64,000 nt of DNA from Labrys okinawensis (GTDB taxonomy: Bacteria > Pseudomonadota > Alphaproteobacteria > Rhizobiales > Labraceae), in the NCBI RefSeq assembly GCF_002982075.1, contig NZ_PUEJ01000004.1:62001-126000 (forward strand), read 5' to 3'. The position numbers and the translations under genes were made by a program. Below, one piece after another: positions 17,381 through 25,900 of this stretch. The notes beneath the pieces were generated by a model. The model searched no databases. It saw nothing but the letters and a program-made list of their open reading frames with translations, and was not told the DNA's origin. Positions within the stretch are counted from its first letter, which is position 1; each line of letters starts with the position of its first letter.

Positions 17381-17584
17381 ATGGATAGTTTCTCTTTCGG
17401 TGATTTCATCACGGCGCTCGGACTGGCCTTTGCGATCGAAGGGTTGTTCTTCCTGGCCTTTCCCGATCCGGTACGGCGCATGATGGTCTCGGTCGCCAAC
17501 TCTCCCAACGCGCAGCTCCGCCTCGCCGGTTTCATTTCCGCCATCATAGGTATCATCATCATCTGGGCCGTCAGAGGCATGTGA
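17381..17584 (+). CDS. DUF2065 family small membrane protein
   Basis: Small inner-membrane protein of 67 residues with two hydrophobic helices ('FITALGLAFAIEGLFFLAF' and 'LAGFISAIIGIIIIWAVRG') flanking a short basic loop with 'PDPVRRMMVSV'. This pattern is the DUF2065 family, often found in the hflC-degP interval; function is unknown, but the position suggests a role in membrane protein quality control. The ATG at 17381 is preferred; an in-frame GTG at 17372 would add three residues. No strong ribosome-binding site is seen. Confidence 0.8.
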   Translation: MDSFSFGDFITALGLAFAIEGLFFLAFPDPVRRMMVSVANSPNAQLRLAGFISAIIGIIIIWAVRGM

Positions 17585-17709
17585 ACGTGCCGGCTTGGTA
17601 GCGGGACACCATGGCGCCCAAAGCACGGCCCATCCTGTTGCAGACGAAACTGACAAGCCCCAACGTTGTGCGAACTTGCGAGTACGTCACGCTCACGCCG
17701 CATTCCGCG

Positions 17710-17739
17710 CTTGAAATTCAACCCGACCGCGCCCCACAT
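17710..17739 (+). promoter_or_regulatory. Probable heat-shock sigma (RpoH) promoter of degP
   Basis: CTTGAAA (17710-17716), 15 bases, then CCCCACAT (17732-17739). This matches the sigma-32 consensus (CTTGAAA, CCCCATnT) closely. It lies 33 bases before the degP ATG, a suitable distance, and DegP is a known envelope/heat-stress protease. Confidence 0.55.
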
Positions 17740-17772
17740 CAACACCGATGCGGGTGACCATCCGAGGACTTG

Positions 17773-19278
17773 ATGCCGATTCAACTCAACACCCTGATGC
17801 GCCGCAGCGGCGCCGTTGCCATCGCCGCACTCATTGCCGCCAGCCCGGCTACCTTGGTGGCGCCGCCGGCCATGGCCGCGGCAGGACCGCCCTCCGTTGC
17901 CGACCTCTCGGCCGAGTTGATCGATGCCGTGGTCAACATCTCGACGTCGCAGACGGTGGCCTCCGGCAACAATGACGAGGAAGGCGAGGACGAGCCGCGG
18001 GCACCGATGCCGAAGCTGCCGCCGGGATCGCCTTTCGAGGAGTTCTTCAACCAGTTCTTCAACAACAAGGACGGCAGGGGCCCTCAGCGTCCGAGAAAGA
18101 CCGAGGCGCTCGGCTCGGGCTTCGTCATCGACCCCAGCGGTATCATCGTCACCAACAACCACGTCATCGACGATGCCGACGACATCGAGGTCAATTTCAA
18201 CGACGGCTCCAAGCTCAAAGCCAAGCTGCTCGGACGCGACAAGAAGGTCGATGTGGCCGTGCTCAAGGTCGACCCGCCCAAGCCGCTGAAGGCGGTAAAG
18301 TTCGCCGATAGCGACAAGGTCCGCGTCGGCGACTGGGCCATGGCGATCGGCAATCCCTTCGGCCTGTCGAGCACGGTGACGCTGGGCATCATCTCGGCCC
18401 GCAACCGCGATATCAATTCAGGCCCTTACGACAATTACCTGCAGACGGACGCTGCCATCAACAAGGGTAACTCCGGCGGGCCGCTCTTCGACATGGATGG
18501 CGGGGTCATCGGCATCAACACCGCCATCATTTCGCCGACGGGCGGCTCGATCGGCCTCGGCTTCTCCATGCCGTCGGCGACGGTGCAGCCGGTGATCGAG
18601 CAGCTTCGGCTCTATGGCGAGACGCGGCGCGGCTGGCTGGGCGTGCGCATCCAGGCCGTGAGCGACGACATTGCCGAAAGTCTCGGCATGCAGAAGGCCC
18701 AGGGTGCGTTGATCGCCGGCGTCGACGACAAGGGACCGGCCAAGCCGGCCGGTATCGAGCCAGGTGACGTGATCCTGAAATTCGACGGCCACGACATCAA
18801 GGAAATGCGGGACCTGCCCCGTCTCGTCGCCGACACGCCGGTGGACAAGAAGGTCGAGGTGGTGATCCTGCGCAAGGGCCAGACCCTGACCAAGACCGTG
18901 ACCGTCGCCCGCCTCGACGAGAGCGATACGGCCATCAAGGCGTCCACCCGCGGCACCGAAACGCCCGAAAAGCCGAAGATCACCAAGGCCCTCGGCCTCG
19001 AAATGTCCGGCATCACCAAGGAGCTGCGCGACAAATACAAGCTTGCCAACGACGCCAAGGGCGTGGTGGTGACCAAAGTGGAGAATGGCTCTTCGGCCGA
19101 GGACAAGCAGGTCAGGGTCGGCGACGTCATCCTGCAGGTCGGTCAGCAGGCCGTCTCCAACCCCGAGGATGTGAGCAAGCGCATCGAGGAGTTGAAGAAA
19201 TCCGGCACCAAGCAGGCTCTGCTGCTGCTGTCGAATGCCCAGGGCGAACTGCGCTTCGTGGCACTGGCGCTGAACTGA
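17773..19278 (+). CDS. degP: Periplasmic Do/DegP-family serine protease
   Basis: Trypsin-like protease and chaperone for misfolded periplasmic proteins; 501 residues. A signal peptide covers about residues 1-36 (cleavage after AMA). The catalytic triad is visible: His130 in 'TNNHVID', Asp160 in 'KVDVAVLK' and Ser234 in 'NKGNSGGPLFD'. Two PDZ domains follow: 'GWLGVRIQAVSDDIAESLGM...PGDVILKFDG' and 'KGVVVTKVENGSSAEDKQVRVGDVILQVG'. The long acidic, Pro-rich LA-loop region (residues 65-110) is typical. The ATG at 17773 has GAGG before it. A sigma-32-like promoter lies upstream and a bidirectional terminator 22 bases after the stop. Confidence 0.95.
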   Translation: MPIQLNTLMRRSGAVAIAALIAASPATLVAPPAMAAAGPPSVADLSAELIDAVVNISTSQTVASGNNDEEGEDEPRAPMPKLPPGSPFEEFFNQFFNNKDGRGPQRPRKTEALGSGFVIDPSGIIVTNNHVIDDADDIEVNFNDGSKLKAKLLGRDKKVDVAVLKVDPPKPLKAVKFADSDKVRVGDWAMAIGNPFGLSSTVTLGIISARNRDINSGPYDNYLQTDAAINKGNSGGPLFDMDGGVIGINTAIISPTGGSIGLGFSMPSATVQPVIEQLRLYGETRRGWLGVRIQAVSDDIAESLGMQKAQGALIAGVDDKGPAKPAGIEPGDVILKFDGHDIKEMRDLPRLVADTPVDKKVEVVILRKGQTLTKTVTVARLDESDTAIKASTRGTETPEKPKITKALGLEMSGITKELRDKYKLANDAKGVVVTKVENGSSAEDKQVRVGDVILQVGQQAVSNPEDVSKRIEELKKSGTKQALLLLSNAQGELRFVALALN

Positions 19279-19300
19279 GCCGATTCACCTCGGCGAAAGT

Positions 19301-19331
19301 AAAAGGGTCCTCCGCTCGGAAGGACCCTTTT
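19301..19331 (+). terminator. Intrinsic terminator after degP
   Basis: AAAAGGGTCCT, loop, AGGACCCTTTT. The symmetrical A- and T-tracts let it work in both directions, between degP and the oppositely oriented sspB. Confidence 0.85.
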
Positions 19332-19495
19332 CTCATTCGAAGGCCGGCTGGGCGCCAAGGCCATTGAGCCGCCGCGCCTCGCCCGCTTTCAATACAGAAC
19401 TTGGGGCAACACGAAAGTGGGCTGGGCCGCAGTCCCAGCCGACAGCAAGCCTGGGGCGATGCGGAGCCAAAGTGCAGCCGCCCTCGCCGCGCCGC

Positions 19496-20110
19496 CTACT
19501 TTTTCTTGCGGAAATGATCGAGGCTGATGATCTTCTCGCTTTCGGCGGGGCGTTCGTCCTCGCCGCCCGCGTCTGCCGTCGCCGGCTCCTCCGCGGGAGG
19601 GCTGGCCTTCTTGCGGGAAGGCTTGGCCGCAGCTTCTTTGGTTCCCGTCTCCTTGGCCGGCGCACCCTTGCTCGCCTCGCCCTCGTCACCACGCGGAACC
19701 GCGCGGATCGCAGCCGGTGCCGATGCGGGTGCAACTTCCTCTTCCGCCTCGCCCTCGTCGACCTCGAACTTAACGCCGAAATCCACCGACGGATCGAAGA
19801 AGGCCGTCATGGCGGCGAAAGGCACGACCAGCCGCTCGGGAGCGTTGCCGAAAGACAGCCCCACCTCGAAGCCGTAGTCACTGACGGTCAAGTCCCAGAA
19901 CTGGTGCTGGAGAACAATGGTGATCTCCTCCGGAAACTTTTCCGCCAGGCGGGCCGGAATGCTGACACCGGGGAACTGGGTCTTGAAGGAGATGAAGAAA
20001 TGATGGTCGCCCGGCAGTCCGACGCGCGCAGCATCGGCCAATACGCGGCGAACCATGCCGCGCAGCGCATCCTGAGTGAGAAGATCATAACGGATATGGT
20101 CAATACTCAT
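19496..20110 (-). CDS. sspB: SspB-family ClpXP adaptor (alphaproteobacterial type)
   Basis: Adaptor that delivers ssrA-tagged proteins to the ClpXP protease; 204 residues. The N-terminal substrate-binding domain (about 1-115) begins 'MSIDHIRYDLLTQDALRGMVRRVLADAARVGLPGDHHFFISFKTQFPGV' region and ends near 'FFDPSVDFGVKFE'. A long acidic and Ala/Lys/Pro-rich linker leads to the C-terminal ClpX-docking tail (SEKIISLDHFRKKK). It lies directly beside the tmRNA gene whose tag it would recognise (ANDNYAPVAVAA), on the same strand and about 100 bases downstream of it, a sensible functional pairing. Confidence 0.92.
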   Translation of the reverse strand: MSIDHIRYDLLTQDALRGMVRRVLADAARVGLPGDHHFFISFKTQFPGVSIPARLAEKFPEEITIVLQHQFWDLTVSDYGFEVGLSFGNAPERLVVPFAAMTAFFDPSVDFGVKFEVDEGEAEEEVAPASAPAAIRAVPRGDEGEASKGAPAKETGTKEAAAKPSRKKASPPAEEPATADAGGEDERPAESEKIISLDHFRKKK

Positions 20111-20209
20111 CGCGCAATTTCTTACCAGGCCAGCTCTATTACGTCAGCCCGCTGGCACATGCACACCCCGCAGACCGCATCTTCGGATGGCCTGCAGGCA
20201 GACCGGAAT

Positions 20210-20515
20210 GAAGTGGAGGCTTCTGTTGCCAGGTGCCTCCGGACCCCGCCTGCCGGTGCTACCCGTCAGGACTTGATTTCGGTCTAGTTACCGCTTACGC
20301 GGCAACCGCAACCGGAGCATAGTTGTCGTTGGCAACTATTGAAACGGCCCGATATCGGCGGAACCATGCCGAGCGAAAGCACACCCTTTACACCCTCGTC
20401 GATCCTGTTTCGCCCCCGCCGCAGCCCGCCCTGACGGGCTCTGGTGGAGGCGCCGGGTACTGCCCCCGGGTCCGATAGGTTTATTACGATGACCATTTAT
20501 CGCCATAGCCGGCGC
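20210..20515 (-). ncRNA. ssrA: tmRNA, circularly permuted two-piece form (tag ANDNYAPVAVAA)
   Basis: Rescues stalled ribosomes and tags their products for degradation. The gene is permuted, as in other alphaproteobacteria. On the minus strand the acceptor piece comes first (from about 20515) and ends CGGCGCCTCCACCA with the CCA at 20444-20442. A 24-base spacer (20441-20418) follows, then the coding piece starts GGGGGCGAAACAGGATCGAC at 20417. GGGGGCG pairs with CGCCTCC of the acceptor piece to form the 7-bp acceptor stem. The tag frame is 20333-20295 (resume codon GCC, stop TAA) and encodes ANDNYAPVAVAA. A GGAGGC/GCCTCC hairpin at 20240-20215 closes the coding piece. Outer ends are estimates. 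Confidence 0.93.
20295..20333 (-). other. tmRNA proteolysis-tag reading frame
   Basis: GCC AAC GAC AAC TAT GCT, then CCG GTT GCG GTT GCC GCG TAA, encodes ANDNYAPVAVAA. The terminal AA and the AND start are the usual ClpX/SspB determinants in alphaproteobacteria. The adjacent sspB gene encodes the matching adaptor. Confidence 0.93.
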
Positions 20516-20759
20516 GAGCCGGCAAAGTGAATATAGGCTGCCTGTTCGGCAGAAAAAAGAGGCGATTGCGGTTTGACGGAGCTTTCCTCAGGCTTGGCAT
20601 GCCTTATTTGAAGGAGAAGGGCATCTCGCCCTGCCGTTGCCGTCCATGTCCAGCGCGTCACTGCGGCCATGGACGGCCAATCGAAATGCCGAGTACGCAC
20701 CGCCATGCGCGCCCCGAATCGAGGGCCTGATCGCATGAGGCCAGTCGCAGGAGACCATC

Positions 20760-22166
20760 ATGACCGAAGCTGCCCCCACCCGCCAGGAGAGCGACTCCTT
20801 CGGGCCGATCGACGTTCCCGCCGCGCATTACTGGGGCGCCCAGACCCAGCGTTCGCTCGAGAATTTCCGCATCGGTGCCGAAAAGATGCCGCGCCCCCTG
20901 ATCCATGCCCTCGGGCTGATCAAACTGGCGGCGGCTCGCGCCAACCGCGACCTCGGTGTGCTTGATTCCGCTCTGGCCGAGGCCATCGAGCGGGCCGCCC
21001 GCGAGGTGGCCGACGGCAAGCTGGACGATGAATTTCCCCTGATCGTCTGGCAGACGGGCTCCGGCACGCAGACCAACATGAACGCCAATGAGGTGATCTC
21101 GAACCGCGCCATCGAAATGCTCGGCGGCACCATGGGCTCCAAGAAGCCCGTGCATCCGAATGACCACGTCAATCGCGGCCAGTCTTCCAACGACACCTTT
21201 CCCACCGCCATGCATGTGGCCGCCGCCCGCGAGATCCATGACCGCCTGCTGCCGGCACTGCGTCATCTTGCCTCCGCCCTTGAGCAGAAGGCCGAGGCCT
21301 TCAAGGACATCATCAAGATCGGGCGGACCCATCTGCAGGACGCGACCCCGCTCTCGCTCGGCCAGGAATTCTCGGGCTATGCCACGCAATTGCAGCACGG
21401 CATCCGGCGGGTCGAGGCAGGCCTGGCGGAGTTGATGCCCCTGGCACAGGGAGGTACCGCAGTCGGTACCGGCCTCAACACCCGCGAGGGCTTCGCCGAA
21501 CGGATCGCGGAAGAGCTTGCCGCCCTAACGGGCCTGCCCTTCGTTACCGCTCCCAACAAGTTCGAGGCCCTCGCCACGCATGACGCCCTGGTCTCGGCCC
21601 ATGGCGCCCTGAATACCGTTGCGGTCAGCCTATTCAAGATCGCCAGCGACATCCGCCTGCTCGGCTCGGGCCCCAGGGCCGGCCTCGGCGAATTGATTCT
21701 GCCCGAAAACGAGCCGGGCTCCTCCATCATGCCGGGCAAGGTCAACCCCACACAATGCGAGGCGATGACCATGGTCTGCACCCGGGTGTTCGGCAATCAG
21801 AGCACCGTCACCTTTGCGGGCAGCCAGGGACATCTGGAACTGAACGTATTCAAGCCGGTGATTGCCGACGCCGTGCTGCAATCGATCCGGTTGCTTGCCG
21901 ACGCGGCCAACAGCTTTACCGATCACTGCGTCAGCGGGATCGAAGCCGACACCTCCCGAATCAGCGATCTCGTGGCGCGTTCCCTGATGCTGGTGACCGC
22001 GCTAACGCCTGTCATCGGTTACGACAAGGCAGCTTATATTGCCAAAGCGGCGCACCGTAACGGTACCACTCTACTTCAGGAAATATTAGCCGCAAAAATA
22101 ATGGACGAAAGAGCTTTTGAAAGTGCGATGAGCCTTGCACGGATGATAGCGCCCGATAAAGAATGA
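20760..22166 (+). CDS. fumC: Fumarate hydratase class II
   Basis: Iron-independent fumarase of the TCA cycle, interconverting fumarate and malate; 468 residues, the usual length. Diagnostic segments are '[23 protein letters not shown]', '[17 protein letters not shown]', '[23 protein letters not shown]', '[18 protein letters not shown]' and the superfamily signature '[20 protein letters not shown]' with the active-site serine loop. It is oriented away from ssrA and followed by a small two-gene unit. Confidence 0.96.
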   Translation: MTEAAPTRQESDSFGPIDVPAAHYWGAQTQRSLENFRIGAEKMPRPLIHALGLIKLAAARANRDLGVLDSALAEAIERAAREVADGKLDDEFPLIVWQTGSGTQTNMNANEVISNRAIEMLGGTMGSKKPVHPNDHVNRGQSSNDTFPTAMHVAAAREIHDRLLPALRHLASALEQKAEAFKDIIKIGRTHLQDATPLSLGQEFSGYATQLQHGIRRVEAGLAELMPLAQGGTAVGTGLNTREGFAERIAEELAALTGLPFVTAPNKFEALATHDALVSAHGALNTVAVSLFKIASDIRLLGSGPRAGLGELILPENEPGSSIMPGKVNPTQCEAMTMVCTRVFGNQSTVTFAGSQGHLELNVFKPVIADAVLQSIRLLADAANSFTDHCVSGIEADTSRISDLVARSLMLVTALTPVIGYDKAAYIAKAAHRNGTTLLQEILAAKIMDERAFESAMSLARMIAPDKE

Positions 22167-22277
22167 CGGGACGTTGTTTTCTAATCAACGTATATGTCTT
22201 ACAAGATGCGCCTCAATCGAGCTTCAAGTCGATATTGAAGTTGTTCACTTGAGAGAATGTTCCTTTCCGGTAAGCTG

Positions 22278-22466
22278 ATGGCTGAGATCGTGAATTTGAG
22301 GAGAGTACGCAAGGCTCGGGCCAAGGCCGAAGCCGAGCAGGAAGCTGCTCGGAAACGCTCGATCCATGGCCTCTCGCGCATCGATAGAAAAAGGCTGCAG
22401 GCGGACAAGCAGGAGGCCGAAAGGCACCTCGACAGACACCGCCTGGAGCCCAATAATGTAGAGTGA
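22278..22466 (+). CDS. DUF4169 family protein
   Basis: Small basic/acidic helical protein of 62 residues, 'MAEIVNLRRVRKARAKAEAE' at the N-terminus and 'LDRHRLEP' at the C-terminus, matching DUF4169, whose function is unknown. In many Hyphomicrobiales this gene stands directly before a ribbon-helix-helix gene, as here (nine bases apart). An upstream ATG at 22257 would add seven residues; I prefer 22278 because family members begin M-x-E-I-V-N-L. Confidence 0.8.
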   Translation: MAEIVNLRRVRKARAKAEAEQEAARKRSIHGLSRIDRKRLQADKQEAERHLDRHRLEPNNVE

Positions 22467-22475
22467 TGGGCTGTC

Positions 22476-22691
22476 ATGAAAAGCAAAGTCGTTAAACGTT
22501 CGATCGTCATTGCCGGCCACAAGACGAGCGTGTCCCTTGAGGATGCCTTTTGGGAAACGTTGAAGGAACTGGCCGCCAAGCGCGATCTCACGCTTTCGGA
22601 CGTCGTTGCCGAAATCGATGCCACGCGCGCCCAGGGAAATCTGTCTTCCGCAATTCGGCTCTTCGTCCTGGAAAATGTTCGCCGAGGATGA
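22476..22691 (+). CDS. Ribbon-helix-helix domain protein (RHH_4 type)
   Basis: Protein of 71 residues with the RHH_4 pattern: a beta strand 'VKRSIVIAGHKTSVSLEDAFWETLKELAAKRDLTLSDVVAEID' region followed by 'NLSSAIRLFVLENVRRG'. RHH proteins bind DNA as dimers through the N-terminal strand, but members of this branch have no settled function and are not known toxin partners. It forms an operon with the DUF4169 gene. The hairpin 80-135 bases downstream could end the message. Confidence 0.85.
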   Translation: MKSKVVKRSIVIAGHKTSVSLEDAFWETLKELAAKRDLTLSDVVAEIDATRAQGNLSSAIRLFVLENVRRG

Positions 22692-22998
22692 GGAGCGACT
22701 TGATTTAATACGCCCTGCGATCGTTTCCGCTCGATTGCGCGGGAAGCATGGATATTCGCCGGGATCGGCTTAACCCCTGCCCGATGCTTATCATCTCGGT
22801 GTAAGGGGCGGTCCTTACGGCAGGGGCGTCTTTCCTTTCAAACAAGAGAACGAGGGCCTTTTCGGGGCTCGGCCGTCATCGTGGCCGGATCAGCCGTCTT
22901 ATTCATACTCGGCAACTATCGGTGTTATCGTACCTCTACTGATGTTGGAGCGTCCGTCGCAACCCGGCCTGCTGGGAAGACGGGCCTTCAGCCTCGTC
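22692..22998. other. Intergenic region between RHH gene and AsmA-like gene
   Basis: These 307 bases separate convergent genes. The main structure is the nested hairpin at 22774-22826 (listed separately). No gene or known RNA is recognised in the rest. Confidence 0.4.
22774..22826 (+). terminator. Nested hairpin, possible terminator or structured RNA
   Basis: Outer arms CCCCTGCC (22774-22781) and GGCAGGGG (22819-22826) are exact complements. Inside them lies a perfect hairpin GTAAGG-GGCGGT-CCTTAC (22801-22818). A T-rich run (CGTCTTTCCTTTC) follows on the plus strand. The two-level structure is more elaborate than a simple terminator. Confidence 0.45.
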
Positions 22999-25900
22999 TC
23001 AGGGACTCACGGGCGGTGACACGACGGGTGGCTGCGGCAGAGCCGGCCCGGCATTTGGCAGAAGCGGGGCCGGTACCACGGTGGTATGCCCGGGCGTCAG
23101 CGGCGAGGCCGGCAGGTTTTCCAGCGAAGGCAGTTTCACCGGCGGCACGCCGGGAAGGCCGGACGACGGCGCGAGCGGCATCCCCGCCCCGCCAGGTGCC
23201 GGCGTGACCGGCCCCAATTGCAGGGGCGGCAGGGTCTTTCGGCGGGCCTCCTCGATTGCCTTCTGCATCTTCAGGGCTTCCGCGCGTCGCGCGTCCTCCT
23301 GCGCCTTCTCCTCGATCCGCCGCTGCGCCTCCAATGCTTCGAGTTTGCGGGCCTGCTGCTCGACGCCGCGAATGCTGAGCCAGGCGACGAGGCTCGAAAC
23401 GTCTACCTGCTTTCGCAACGCATCGAGGGTGCCGCGCAATTGCACCGGGATGGTTGGAGCCGGGCCGCCGAAGCCATCGGCGGGATTGGCGGGTGAAAGG
23501 GCGATATCGGCCTTCATCGTCAGATCCGAGAGATCCAGCAGGCCGGACAGGCTGACGCTGCCCTGGGCCGAAGTCGCCCTCGTCGAAGAGAGACGGAGGA
23601 CGCCCCCTGCGAGCGTGAGATTGCCGGTGATCGTTCCTGTCTTCAGCGGGGCTTCGTCCAGACTGCGTTCGAAGGTCTCCCGAACGTGGCCGGCATCGCC
23701 GGAGAGCCCGCCATCCACCGCCGCCACCGTTTGACCGAAAGCATTTTCGGAGAGTCCAGCCAGCGATGCCTGGGCGATCTCGACAGTTCCCCCACCGGTC
23801 AGTGAGGACATCACGGCGTCGGGCGAACGGCCATTGCCTTGAAATTCGACGCCCATGGCCAGCTCACCAGAGAGCTGCCGCCCCTGCAGCGCGACCTTGC
23901 GCAGCGAGAAACGCCCGCTCGCGGCGGTATCGAGGGCTGCGTGGGAAAGCTGGAGGGCGCCGGTGACGTCGCCGCCGGCGAGTTTTGCTGCAAAATCGTC
24001 TACGGCAACCTTGCCATTGCCGAAATTCACCACCGCGCGCGCATCATCGAGGTCGGGCAGGCGCCGCGACAGACGCAGCGTCTTGGCCGAAACCGAGAGC
24101 CGGCCGGCCAGGGCATCGAAGGTTCCCGCGCCAAAGGCCTCGTCGGAAAAAGCATTGCCATTGGCGTTCCCGGCGCTCAGATCCGCTCCCGAGAACAGCG
24201 AACCGAGCAATTGCCCGTCTGCCTTGAGAAAATTCAGCCGCCCGTCGAGGCGTGCCGGCATGCCGGCATTGAGGGTGAGAGCGCCGCTGACCGGCATGCC
24301 GAGCACCGTTCCCGTCAGATCGTCGAAGACGTAGCGCCCTGCCCTGGCCCGAAAGCCGGTGTCGAGCGTGGCGCTCTGGGAGGGGACCACACCCGGAAGC
24401 GGCAGGTTCACCAGCTGGGCCGGCACCAGCGCATCGTCGGTGCTGGCGGTCAGGCGTCCGTCAAAGGCCGGTGCCTCGAAAGAGCCGGTCATCTTGCCGG
24501 TGCCGGACAGCTGTAGCCCAGCTCCTTCGAAACTGGCGTTCCAGCGCATCGCGCCATTGAGCGGCCCCGAAAGGGCCATCTCCAGCGAGGCGCGCCCCGG
24601 CACGGAACCCACCGTATAGTCGAGCCCGGCCTGGCGCATCAGCGTGGCAACGTCGAGACTGTCCGCCTTCACCCGGATATCGGCACTCTCTCCCGCCCCC
24701 TTGCCCGCGAATTGCGTATCGAGTTGCAGGACGCTGCCGCCGAATTTGCCGTCGACCGAATAACGCCGGGCCGCCCCGAAGGCGATGGAAAGGCTGGCAT
24801 TGGCCGGTGAAAGCGCGGCCGCGCGGGCCGCGAAGGCATTGACCCAGAAAGCCGGCAGCGTGCTGCGCTTGAGCGTGGTCGCCAGGCCCGACAGGTCCTT
24901 GCCGTTCAGGACGATGCGGATCTCGCCCTGCGGCTCGGCGCCGATATTGTCGATGCGGCCATTGGCGGTGAGATTGGCGCCGCCGAGATCGCTGACGACC
25001 ACGTCTTCCAATGCGATCAGCTTGCCGCCGGCCTTGATATGTCCGCTGACCGATTTGGCCTCGATTCCGGAGAGAGCCAAAGCCTCGGCCTTCAGGCGGA
25101 TATCGGCTTCGCTGAACAGGTCGCTGCTACCGGGTAGAAGAGCGGCCACAGAGGGCAGCACGTCGAGATCGATGCGTTGGGCGGCGAGATTGGCTTCCAC
25201 CCGGCCGGCGGAACGGCCATGCGCCAGACGGTTCCAGGCCAGCCTGCCCTTGACCGCGGCATCGTCGATGGCAAGCGTCAGCTGCGAAAAATCCACCTTG
25301 TCGGCGTCGGCGTCGAGGGCCGCCTTCAGGGATAGTTTGCGCGCGGCATCCGGCCGCCCCAGCACGGGCTGACCCTGCAGCCAGCCGATCAGGCCGGTGG
25401 CCCGATCCGATTTGAGGTCGAGATTGCCCCTGAAGCCGCCATCTTCGTCATTGACGTCACCAGCCAGCAAGAGATGGCTGCTGCCCGGCAGGTCCGCCTC
25501 GAGCCGATCGACCTGCAACTTCCCCTCGGTCACCCGGATGCTGGCCCGGGCCTTCTGGGTCAACTCGCCGCCCAGCATGAGGCCATCGGCGGCAAGATCG
25601 ATCTGCGCGTTGGTGGCAGCTCCGGCAAGCGCCGGCATCGCCTTGGCGAGCCTGGCCAGCACGGCGGCCGGCGGCTGGCGTTTGTCGGGGCCGATACCGA
25701 CGAAACGATCGAGTTCGAGCTGCTTGCCGGTCAAATTCGCTTCCAGGACCGGGGTGGCGCCGAAAGCCAGGTTGACGCTGCCGGCAAGCTTGAGGGCGCG
25801 CTCGTCCGGCCCAAGCTGGATCGCCACCTTGTCGGAGACCACGCCGGCCGGCGTTGCCGTTACCGGCCCCGACAAGCTCCAGGCCAGTTGCTCGCCGCTC

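Noticed and set aside
20284-20496. A 70-codon frame across the tmRNA
   Set aside because: The sequence is explained by the acceptor and coding pieces of ssrA, including the tag frame and acceptor stem.
20527-20545. TATATT as an ssrA promoter box
   Set aside because: The -10 is good, but the position 17 bases upstream holds only a T-run, so I did not list it as a promoter feature.
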